A stretch of 47,122 nt of DNA. Origin: JBOFSQ01 sp051651625 (GTDB lineage Bacteria; Planctomycetota; Planctomycetia; Pirellulales; Thermoguttaceae). The stretch is from the NCBI GenBank assembly GCA_051651625.1, contig JBOFSQ010000068.1, forward strand, positions 1 to 47,122, given 5' to 3'. Position numbers and translations under genes: made by a program. Numbering within the stretch: position 1 is the first letter of the stretch; each line of letters opens with the position of its first letter. The notes below the pieces were generated by a model. It was not told the origin of the DNA and searched no databases. It saw only the letters and a program-made list of their open reading frames with translations. Below are positions 17,885 through 24,405 of this stretch, piece after piece.

Positions 17885-18203
17885 CTTCTTCACCACTAAT
17901 CGCTTCGGCGAGTTTTTCTTTTGACAGCGTTTGCGGGAAGAACTGTACTCCGCCACCGCGAAGTGATGTGTTGTAACCGCCAGTGTGATAACTGCCGAGT
18001 CCATCGGTGGCGTCTGGTTTGCGGTACGGATCAGGATCAGTCGCTCGTGCGGCGGCTTCCGTTATCGTACCATCACTATCAAAAAAATTCATTGGCGCAC
18101 GGAGCTCTACCAGCAACAGCGAGTTTGGTGCCGACAGTGATGTCGCGCCGTCTTCGCGGCAAATCATCGCATACGTCGTCTCGCCAACTGCAAGATTGAG
18201 ATG
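17877..18203 (-). pseudogene. C-terminal remnant of a DUF1559-family protein
   Basis: The open frame reads LAVGETTYAMICREDGA at its start and ends DGLGSYHTGGYNTSLRGGG then VQFFPQTLSKEKLAEAI. This is the C-terminal third of planctomycete DUF1559 proteins (pseudopilin-like, with an H-x9-DG motif), here with GG in place of DG. Directly before HLNLAVGE an in-frame TAG closes the frame and no start codon or pilin-like N-terminus exists upstream, so I call it truncated. The intact family member would be about 300 residues with an N-terminal methylation signal. Confidence 0.65.
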
Positions 18204-18245
18204 CTACGGGCGCAACGAAAATACTTGCCATAATTATTAGACAGG

Positions 18246-19223
18246 TCACAGCCACCGTGCCACATCTTTGGCCCAGTATGTAAGAATGATGCTGGCACCG
18301 GCGCGGGTGATCGCCGTTAATGATTCGAGCACGACGCCGCGTTCGTCAATCCAGCCGCGTTCCGCAGCGGCTTTCACCATCGCATATTCGCCACTGACGT
18401 TATACGCCGCGAGCGGAACACCCGTAAAATTGTCGGCGACTTGGCGGATGATGTCGAGATACGCAAGTGCTGGTTTGATCATGATCATATCCGCACCCTC
18501 ATCGAGATCGAGCGCGACTTCACGAAGTGCTTGTCCGCTGCTGGCGGCGAAGTCCATCTGATAAGAACGCCGGTCGCCAAACTGCGGCGCACTGTCGGCA
18601 GCGTCGCGGAACGGGCCGTAGAACGAACCAGCGTACTTCGCCGCATAACTCAAGATCGGCAGATGCGAAAAACCGTTGTCGTCGAGTCCGGTGCGCATCG
18701 CTGCGATTGCGCCGTCCATCATTCCGCTCGGCGCGACAACATCTGCACCAGCCCGCGCGTGAACGAGTGTTTGCTTCACAAGATTTTCGAGCGTCGCGTC
18801 GTTAACGACATCGCCATTGTGAACGACGCCGCAGTGACCGTGATCGGTGTACTCACAAAAGCAAACGTCCGTCATCACTAGCAGCGAATCGCCGACAGCA
18901 TCTTTCACCGCACGAACACTTCGTGCGATGATGCCATCGTCGTTCATCGCATCGGAGCCGATGGCGTCTTTGCATTCCGGGAGACCGAAGAGAATGATCC
19001 CGCCGAGTCCGAGCGACACCGCTTCGCGGGCCTCGCGGACGAGTTCGTCAATCGAAAGCTGCGACTGCCCCGGCATCGACGCTATCGGCAAACGCCCCTC
19101 AATTCCCGCACGAACAAAGAGCGGCAACACCAACTTCTCCGGCGAAAGCGTCACGTCACGAACAAGCTGACGCACAAGCGGATGATAACGTAAACGACGC
19201 AAACGAATCGTTGGGTAAGTCAT
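18246..19223 (-). CDS. hemB: Delta-aminolevulinic acid dehydratase (porphobilinogen synthase)
   Basis: This 325-residue cytoplasmic enzyme joins two 5-aminolevulinates to porphobilinogen in haem biosynthesis. The length and order are canonical. The N-terminus reads RLRRLRYHPLVRQLV. Zinc-binding cysteines fall at 121, 123 and 131 (DVCFCEYTDHGHCG), so this is the zinc-dependent form. The two active-site lysines are K196 (SYAAKYAGSFYGPFR) and K250 (MIMIKPALAY), the latter forming the Schiff base. It is the only haem gene in the window. The gap to the next minus-strand gene upstream holds REP elements, so it is probably transcribed on its own. The haem motifs of the HzsA-like protein are consistent with a need for haem. 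Confidence 0.97.
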   Translation of the reverse strand: MTYPTIRLRRLRYHPLVRQLVRDVTLSPEKLVLPLFVRAGIEGRLPIASMPGQSQLSIDELVREAREAVSLGLGGIILFGLPECKDAIGSDAMNDDGIIARSVRAVKDAVGDSLLVMTDVCFCEYTDHGHCGVVHNGDVVNDATLENLVKQTLVHARAGADVVAPSGMMDGAIAAMRTGLDDNGFSHLPILSYAAKYAGSFYGPFRDAADSAPQFGDRRSYQMDFAASSGQALREVALDLDEGADMIMIKPALAYLDIIRQVADNFTGVPLAAYNVSGEYAMVKAAAERGWIDERGVVLESLTAITRAGASIILTYWAKDVARWL

Positions 19224-19289
19224 TTTGTAAACCTTTCAGTGTTTTTTGAGAACGAGCGGGAGCCGGTTTTGTCACACTCCGCAATAAAA

Positions 19290-19505
19290 GCCGGAAAGGA
19301 GGCGTACTCGCCGTATTGACGGAGAACCGCGTGTTGACGCCGTTTCTTGGTTGCCCGCCAATACCGAACGTGTGCAATCTTGACGGCGATGGCTTCTCTG
19401 TTTGTGAATACGGAAACGAAATTGAGGTTGGCACTTGTTCACCGTCAATACGGCGGAGTACCGCCTCCTTTCCGGCTTCTATTCTGACGGCGAGTACGCC
19501 TCTTT
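19290..19505. repeat. REP family 2, left flank of the RAYT-2 gene
   Basis: There are three copies. A forward copy at 19290-19327 begins GCCGGAAAGGAGGCG and contains the hairpin GGCG-TACT-CGCC. A reverse copy at 19437-19476 ends CCTCCTTTCCGGC and contains GGCGG-AGTA-CCGCC. A partial reverse copy lies at about 19485-19505. GGAG followed by a small palindrome is the classic REP layout. Forward and reverse copies form an inverted pair, like a BIME. The rest of the 325-base gap between hemB and RAYT-2 holds no gene. Confidence 0.8.
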
Positions 19506-19548
19506 TTCGGTGTCTATTGCACGCAGCCAATTCCGTGAACGATTGCAA

Positions 19549-20004
19549 TCATTGGTTGCGGACGTATTCACAGGTGGTCTGCAATGCTCGCTCATCAAAC
19601 AAGTTTTTTGTACTGCCGTGCTGCGTCCAGATTTTTTCGTCCGCCGCGACAAACCCGCTTTTACGCAAATACATTGTCGCTTTCGACTTGAGTAACTGCA
19701 TCACGTTTTCCGGTAAAATACCTTCAGCCGTCAACACGACGTGAACATGATTGATACGAACATTGATCGCGTGCAATTCCCACTTCCGTTCCTCGCAAAT
19801 TTCATTGATAGCCATTTCGATAACCCGACGCTCCTCCTCGGTAAATATGTGTGGTTGGTTTCGGTTTGGTGCGGCATTCACCCGCTCTGTTGGTGAAATA
19901 AAAATCCCGTTTCGTCGCCAAGACCCACGAGAATCGCCATGCCGCCATGAACCGCGAACAGTAAACGTCAAAAAATATCCAATCGGTGTACTGTACATCA
20001 CCAT
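19549..20004 (-). CDS. REP-associated tyrosine transposase (Y1/IS200-like), RAYT-2
   Basis: The 151-residue protein belongs to the Y1_Tnp / TnpA-REP family. The HUH motif is NHVHVVLT (H86, H88) and the likely catalytic tyrosine is Y112 in KSKATMYLRK. The family C-terminus is present (WTQHGSTKNLF, then EYVRNQ). Such enzymes cut and join single-stranded DNA at REP hairpins and are usually single-copy and domesticated. Both sides carry REP family 2 pairs (19290-19505 and 20123-20281), which I take to be its cognate substrate. An alternative ATG two codons in (19998) is equally possible. A 102-bp MITE lies 13 bases before the start and may affect expression. Confidence 0.88.
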   Translation of the reverse strand: MVMYSTPIGYFLTFTVRGSWRHGDSRGSWRRNGIFISPTERVNAAPNRNQPHIFTEEERRVIEMAINEICEERKWELHAINVRINHVHVVLTAEGILPENVMQLLKSKATMYLRKSGFVAADEKIWTQHGSTKNLFDERALQTTCEYVRNQ

Positions 20005-20017
20005 TTCTCACACACAA

Positions 20018-20119
20018 TAGAGCGGTTTACGTTATCTTGTACCCACTTGGTAGCAGGAAACTCTGGCTGGCTGCCACTACACGAAGGATGAAGGACACAG
20101 AGAAAAGAAAACCGCTCTA
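20018..20119. mobile_element. 102-bp MITE with IS630-like ends
   Basis: The element begins TAGAGCGGTTT and ends AAACCGCTCTA, an 11-bp perfect terminal inverted repeat with TA at both outer ends, the target preference of IS630/Tc1/mariner elements. Its left end matches the IS630-like end at 46985 at 22 of 28 positions, including TAGAGC, TTTACGTT and TACCCA. It has no coding capacity and is wedged between RAYT-2 and a REP copy. Confidence 0.72.
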
Positions 20120-20122
20120 GAA

Positions 20123-20281
20123 GCCGGAAAGGAGGCGTACTCGCCGTATTGACGGAGAACGAATGTAAACCACAATTCCGTTACCGTGCCGACGTGATGT
20201 GAACAACATCGTAACCACCATGACGGCAACGTCAACACGCGGCTCTCCGTCAATACGGCGGAGTACCGCCTCCTTTCCGGC
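20123..20281. repeat. REP family 2, right flank of the RAYT-2 gene
   Basis: A forward copy (20123-20160) and a reverse copy (20244-20281) form the same inverted pair as on the left flank, with the same two hairpin variants (GGCG-TACT-CGCC forward, GGCGG-AGTA-CCGCC reverse). The sequence next to the outer reverse copy (CCGCGTGTTGACG on the minus strand) repeats that next to the outermost left copy. The unit 19290-20281 is therefore symmetrical around the transposase. Confidence 0.8.
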
Positions 20282-20369
20282 TGTTATTACACGCGATCAA
20301 TTACGCCCTTCCACTATCGCAACTTCGTCCGGCGTAAACCGAGTACGCGGGGGTGACGAACTCGGAACC

Positions 20370-20385
20370 AACCGTGAACGGTTAC
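20370..20385 (-). repeat. AACCGTGAACGGTTAC motif downstream of the nitronate monooxygenase gene
   Basis: This copy of the short repeat lies 6 bases beyond the 3' end of the minus-strand nitronate monooxygenase-like gene, in the same orientation relative to its gene as the copies ending the DUF4932 and TlpA-like genes. Confidence 0.55.
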
Positions 20386-20391
20386 CGGGCT

Positions 20392-21612
20392 TCACCCCAG
20401 ATAATCTTCGATGATTTCTTTCGTTGTCGGTTGACGGTAAACGCCGTTTGCGTCGCGTGACGACTTTTCTTTGAGACGTGTCACGTTGCTGCCGCACGTC
20501 CAGCACCGATAATTTCCGATGTGGTAACACAGACACGTCTTCTCCGACACCGGAAGTTTTTCGCCCGTCGGTGCCTGACCGGTCGTTTTGTAGGCGTCGA
20601 TATACTGGCAACGTCCTTGGGAGTCGATAGCATATCCGAGCGACACACACATCGGCGCGACATTAGAATTCAAACAAGGACTGCTTCGCAAGAGACGAAT
20701 CGGATAACCCGTCGGCGAAACGCCCGACACAAACACGTCCTTCTCTTCCGCCTCGAAGAACGCTTGTTTGGCGTGGTCGGGGAGACCGCTTTCCTTCGCT
20801 ACAGTAAATCGCGTCGCCACTTGAACCGCCGCAGCACCGTCTTGCAAAAACGAGTTTGCATCGTCGGAGTCGAAGATTCCGCCAGCGGGGATGATCGGGA
20901 TGTTCAATCCTTCTTTCTCAAAGTTGTCGGCGATTTCTCGGACAATCTGCCGCAAGTCAAACTCGTGCCAGTTGTCGCCACCGAAACCTAAATGCCCGCC
21001 CGCAAGTGGTCCCTCGACGACGATGTAATCTGGAAGACGATCAACACGCGACGCCGACCGCAGAAATATCTTGAGCGCACGCCAACTCGAAACGACAATC
21101 CCGATGTGTACATCACGAAAACGCGGGTGATCCGACATCAACTTGAGAGAGTGACCGTGCAAACCAGCCGAAAGCGAAATGCCATCGACGCCCGCATCTA
21201 GACACGACTTGAGCCGCACCGCCATCGTCTCCATCGGTAAACCAAGCTGCAACTTTTCCATACAGTTGACAAATACGCCGCCGCTTCCGCGTTTCTTTTC
21301 AACCGTTTCAGAAGCCCACTTGAACTGCGCCTGAGCGTAGTCGTGTAAATCGTGTGTCGGGACGCGGTTTGCATCCGGCGATTCGCGCTGGAGCCGTCCG
21401 TGTCGTTCCACCTTGTTCTTTACAAAACTGGTGCCAAAGCGTCTGTCACAAACCGCCGGAACCATCGCATCGGAAAGATGTGCAATGCACCCCATCTTTA
21501 CCGCTTCGAGAACCAGTTCAGACGTTGAGATGTCAACACCCATTCCACCAATCATGATCGGTAAGTATTCGGCGCGACCGAGTTTGAGACGCAAATCTTT
21601 GAGCTTTGGCAT
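20392..21612 (-). CDS. Nitronate monooxygenase / 2-nitropropane dioxygenase-family flavoprotein
   Basis: The 406-residue protein has a TIM-barrel FMN enzyme fold. The start LPIMIGGMGVDIS matches the family's first strand and glycine loop. GPLAGGHLGFGG is the characteristic substrate/FMN loop, and PIIPAGGIFDSDDANSFLQ with DGAAAVQVATRF is the phosphate-binding end of the barrel. A C-terminal extension after about residue 330 has five cysteines (CQYIDAY, CLCYHIGNYRCWTCGS) that could bind metal or an iron-sulfur cluster; it is not in the classical enzyme. The family oxidises nitronates, but homologues include enoyl reductases (FabK) and proteins of unknown substrate, so the reaction is open. Confidence 0.8.
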   Translation of the reverse strand: MPKLKDLRLKLGRAEYLPIMIGGMGVDISTSELVLEAVKMGCIAHLSDAMVPAVCDRRFGTSFVKNKVERHGRLQRESPDANRVPTHDLHDYAQAQFKWASETVEKKRGSGGVFVNCMEKLQLGLPMETMAVRLKSCLDAGVDGISLSAGLHGHSLKLMSDHPRFRDVHIGIVVSSWRALKIFLRSASRVDRLPDYIVVEGPLAGGHLGFGGDNWHEFDLRQIVREIADNFEKEGLNIPIIPAGGIFDSDDANSFLQDGAAAVQVATRFTVAKESGLPDHAKQAFFEAEEKDVFVSGVSPTGYPIRLLRSSPCLNSNVAPMCVSLGYAIDSQGRCQYIDAYKTTGQAPTGEKLPVSEKTCLCYHIGNYRCWTCGSNVTRLKEKSSRDANGVYRQPTTKEIIEDYLG

Positions 21613-21661
21613 GTATGATATAATCTGTTTGAAAGTCGGTCGTGCGGATAAGGCGTTGGCG

Positions 21662-21955
21662 TTACGCCTCGCAGCGGTTGTAGACAGTTCTGCTGCGGGG
21701 TTGGGCCATCATGTCAGTAACGGTTGCGTGCCATGCGTGGTAGTGTGGTTGCTGGCGGTGGAAATCGAGTGCAGCGACATCACGGTAGACTTCGTAGAGC
21801 ATGAACTGCGTTGGGTCTTCTTGGTTCTGGTTGACATCAAACTGAAGACAACCGGGTTCGGCGCGACTCGCGTTCGCATTCACCAGCGACGCTGCGCGAA
21901 ATAACTCAATCGACTCACGCTTGACGTGAATCGTAACAGAAAGGACGTGTGACAT
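21662..21955 (-). CDS. Antibiotic biosynthesis monooxygenase (ABM) domain protein, LsrG/YgiN-like
   Basis: The 97-residue single-domain protein has the dimeric ferredoxin-like ABM fold: VTIHVKRESIELF, then EPGCLQFDV, then FMLYEVYRDVAALDFH and HYHAW. This closely follows the LsrG / YgiN pattern. Members act as cofactor-free monooxygenases or isomerases on small carbonyl or quinol substrates. There are no lsr genes in the window, so an AI-2 role cannot be inferred. It lies between xylA and the nitronate monooxygenase-like gene on the same strand, with 49 bases to the latter. Confidence 0.83.
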   Translation of the reverse strand: MSHVLSVTIHVKRESIELFRAASLVNANASRAEPGCLQFDVNQNQEDPTQFMLYEVYRDVAALDFHRQQPHYHAWHATVTDMMAQPRSRTVYNRCEA

Positions 21956-22091
21956 GGTTTTGGTTCTCCCGTAGTTTCGTCGTGACGCGACTATAACTTC
22001 TCAACTTGTTTTCGCGTTAGCCCCGTCGCCTTCACGATTTTCTCCAGCTCCACGCACGCAATGCCGCGCGACGATGTGAGGCCCAAGCAAA

Positions 22092-22127
22092 TAGGACGTA
22101 TAGGTCATATAAGACCTATATGTCCTA
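22092..22127. repeat. TAGGACGTATAGGTC hairpin downstream of xylA
   Basis: TAGGACGTATAGGTC and GACCTATATGTCCTA form a 15-bp stem with one G-T pair and loop ATATAA. It lies 20 bases past the xylA stop and could end or stabilise the xylA transcript. A related AT-rich hairpin containing ATATAGGACGTATAT occurs at 30693-30723, suggesting a small dispersed family. Confidence 0.65.
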
Positions 22128-22146
22128 AGCGGCATAAACAATCTAC

Positions 22147-23463
22147 TCAAAAAATGTAACGGTTAACAATGTTCTCAAACAGTTCTTGGCGTCCCGATGA
22201 ACACGGGGCGGCGTCGCCGTTTTTCAGCATGTACTTTTCGAGCGACACGAAACTCTCTTTGCCCGCCTCGATTTGTTTACCGATTCCGGTGTCCCAGCTT
22301 GCGTATCGTTCGGCGACCATCTTGTCGAGTTCGCCGCTCTTGCGCATCGCGGCGGCGACTTTGAGGCCCATTGCGAATGCGTCCATCCCGCCGATGTGGG
22401 CGTAGAAGAGATCGACCGGTTCAAAACTCTCGCGGCGAACTTTGGCGTCGAAGTTGAGACCGCCCGTCGTGAAACCGCCGTACTTGAGAATACAGAGCAT
22501 GATCTTCGTCGTCTCGTAGATGCTGGTCGGAAACTGGTCGGTGTCCCAGCCGAGGAGCAAGTCGCCGGTGTTGGCGTCGATTGACCCCAGAAATCCTTGG
22601 CTCGCCGCGTACTCAAGTTCGTGCTCAATCGAATGGCCGGCGAGTGTGGCGTGGTTCGTCTCGATGTTCATCTTGACGTGTTTCTCAAGTCCGTACGCGC
22701 GGAGAAAGTTGATGCACGCGGCGGAGTCGAAATCGTATTGATGCTTTGTCGGTTCTTTCGGTTTTGGTTCAAAGTAGAACTGTCCTTTGAAACCGATTGA
22801 CTTGGCGTAATCGACTGCCATGTGCATGAACTTTGCGAGGTGATCGACTTCGCGTTTCATGTCGGTATTCCAAAGACATTGATAACCTTCGCGTCCGCCC
22901 CAGAAGGTGTATCCGCCACCGCCGAGTTCTTTGGTGACTTCGAGTGCCTTCTTAACCTGCGCGGCGGCGAACGCGAACGAGTCGGCGTTGCAACTTGTCG
23001 CGGCACCGTGAACGTAACGCGGATTGCTGAAGAGATTGGCGGTTCCCCAGAGCAGCTTGAGACCGGTTCGCTTCTGCTCTTCTTTGAGAACGCTCACGAC
23101 GGCATCGAGATTTTTGTTGGACTCGGCGAGCGTTGCACCTTCGGGGGCAACATCGCGGTCGTGAAAGCAGTAGAACGGAATCTGCATCTTTTCGAGAAAC
23201 TCAAAGAAGACGCGGACACGTTTTTGGGCGTTGGCGACGTTGTCGGTCTTCCCTTCCCACGGACGCCGCATCGTGCCGGGACCGAACGGGTCTGCGCCGG
23301 TTCCGCGCATCGTGTGCCAGTACGCGGCACTGAAACGGAAGTGGTCACGCATCGTTTTGCCGTTCACTTTTTCGTCGGGATTGTAGTGACGAAACGCTAG
23401 CGGGTTGCGTGATTCTGGGCCTTCATACGCGACAATCTTCTTGACTTCGGGGAACGCTGCCAT
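22147..23463 (-). CDS. xylA: Xylose isomerase, class II
   Basis: This 438-residue cytoplasmic enzyme interconverts D-xylose and D-xylulose. The ATG at 23463 is chosen because AAGGAG lies just upstream and the length equals that of class II enzymes; an in-frame extension to 23637 is unlikely. Active-site residues are in place: H101 and D104 (CFHDRDVAPEG), and E232 with K234 (FYFEPKPKEPTKHQYD). WGGREGYQCLWNTDM and GSIDANTGD are also typical. No xylulokinase or xylose transporter is adjacent, so the gene stands alone. Xylose use fits the sugar-polymer hydrolases at 4939-13633. It is divergent from the ACT gene, with a large palindromic repeat in between. Confidence 0.97.
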   Translation of the reverse strand: MAAFPEVKKIVAYEGPESRNPLAFRHYNPDEKVNGKTMRDHFRFSAAYWHTMRGTGADPFGPGTMRRPWEGKTDNVANAQKRVRVFFEFLEKMQIPFYCFHDRDVAPEGATLAESNKNLDAVVSVLKEEQKRTGLKLLWGTANLFSNPRYVHGAATSCNADSFAFAAAQVKKALEVTKELGGGGYTFWGGREGYQCLWNTDMKREVDHLAKFMHMAVDYAKSIGFKGQFYFEPKPKEPTKHQYDFDSAACINFLRAYGLEKHVKMNIETNHATLAGHSIEHELEYAASQGFLGSIDANTGDLLLGWDTDQFPTSIYETTKIMLCILKYGGFTTGGLNFDAKVRRESFEPVDLFYAHIGGMDAFAMGLKVAAAMRKSGELDKMVAERYASWDTGIGKQIEAGKESFVSLEKYMLKNGDAAPCSSGRQELFENIVNRYIF

Positions 23464-23943
23464 CGGACTCTCCTTCTTCTTTTGGGTGAAATAACGTGGG
23501 CCAACACGACCTACAACTCTCCCCAGTATAATTTTGAAGTGTCCTTGTGTGAAGTGGGTCTCCATTTTATAATCCGCTCGCAACAGTTTGGGGGTAGTCA
23601 AATTTGGTTGCAGGTGTGAATGGCGTATTTGCCCCAACGGGGCAGCAAGAGCTTAGCCGTGGGTGAGCGAAGCGAACCCACGGTACGGAATCCCAAATAT
23701 CTGAAAGCCCCAACGGGGCGCAAGAATCAGACCGCATCAATTCTTTCGCCCCGTTGGGGCTATGAATTCTGTTGGGGTCGCCTACCGTGGGTTCGCGGAA
23801 TACCGCTCACCCACGGCTAAGTTCTTGTCGCCCCGTTGGGGCCAGTACACACAGTCGCAAACTGTTAACCAGTTTTCCACTTGCAAGCAAACTTCACTAC
23901 ACACTCCGCCCGCAGTTTTAGCTCAACATTTGGAGAACCAACG
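23464..23943. other. Divergent intergenic region xylA / ACT gene
   Basis: There is no gene in these 480 bases. The left part (23464-23630) holds the xylA 5' region; the centre is occupied by the GCCCCAACGGGGC palindrome system (23631-23842). The last 100 bases lead to the ACT gene. I see no convincing promoter boxes. Confidence 0.5.
23631..23842. repeat. GCCCCAACGGGGC large imperfect palindrome
   Basis: Four GCCCCAACGGGGC / GCCCCGTTGGGGC blocks (near 23631, 23706, 23748 and 23830) are arranged symmetrically. Between the outer and inner blocks lie inverted arms with CTTAGCCGTGGGTGAGCG (left) and CGCTCACCCACGGCTAAG (right), and GCGAACCCACGGTA against TACCGTGGGTTCGC. The whole 212 bases can fold into one long interrupted hairpin. 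Units of this kind are dispersed in planctomycete and other environmental genomes. Confidence 0.75.
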
Positions 23944-24372
23944 ATGAAACTCAAACAGCTCTCGCTCTTTTTGGAGAACAAACCCGGTCACGTTGCGCGG
24001 GCGTGTCGTCTGCTTGCGGAGGCTGGGATCAACATCGAAACGATGGCCCTCGCCGACACCGAACAGTTCGGCATCTTGCGAGTGATCGTCACCGACACCG
24101 CACGCGCGAAGCAGGTCTTTGCGTCGCACGGCGTCGTCGCCAAAGAGACGGATGTCGTTGCCGTACTCGTCCCGCACCGTCCGGGCGGACTGGCCGACAT
24201 ACTCGAAGTCCTCGACGGCGGCGGGCTCAACATCGAGTATATGTACGGATTTCACGCCAACGTCGATGGGAACGCGATCATCGTTTTCCGGTTCGACAAC
24301 AGCGACCTCGCCATCACGCGGCTCCAAGAACACGGCGTCAAGATTCTCGACGCAGCGTCGTTGATGGCGTGA
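23944..24372 (+). CDS. Tandem ACT-domain protein
   Basis: The 142-residue protein consists of two ACT domains (about residues 1-70 and 72-142) and nothing else. The first begins MKLKQLSLFLENKPGHVARA and has AEAGINIETMAL; the second has RPGGLADILEVLDGGGLNIE. ACT domains bind amino acids and control metabolic enzymes; stand-alone pairs like this are presumed amino-acid sensors, often linked to branched-chain amino acid or acyl-CoA metabolism. The start at 23944 has GGAG about 10 bases upstream. A tricorn-like protease follows 33 bases downstream, so the two may be co-transcribed, but no functional link is evident. Confidence 0.85.
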   Translation: MKLKQLSLFLENKPGHVARACRLLAEAGINIETMALADTEQFGILRVIVTDTARAKQVFASHGVVAKETDVVAVLVPHRPGGLADILEVLDGGGLNIEYMYGFHANVDGNAIIVFRFDNSDLAITRLQEHGVKILDAASLMA

Positions 24373-24405
24373 TCACAATCAAAACCAAAACGAAAGGAAC
24401 CTATC

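Noticed and set aside
21662..21955. Calling the ABM protein lsrG
   Set aside because: The sequence fits LsrG-like proteins, but no lsr transport or kinase genes are present, so the gene symbol is not justified.
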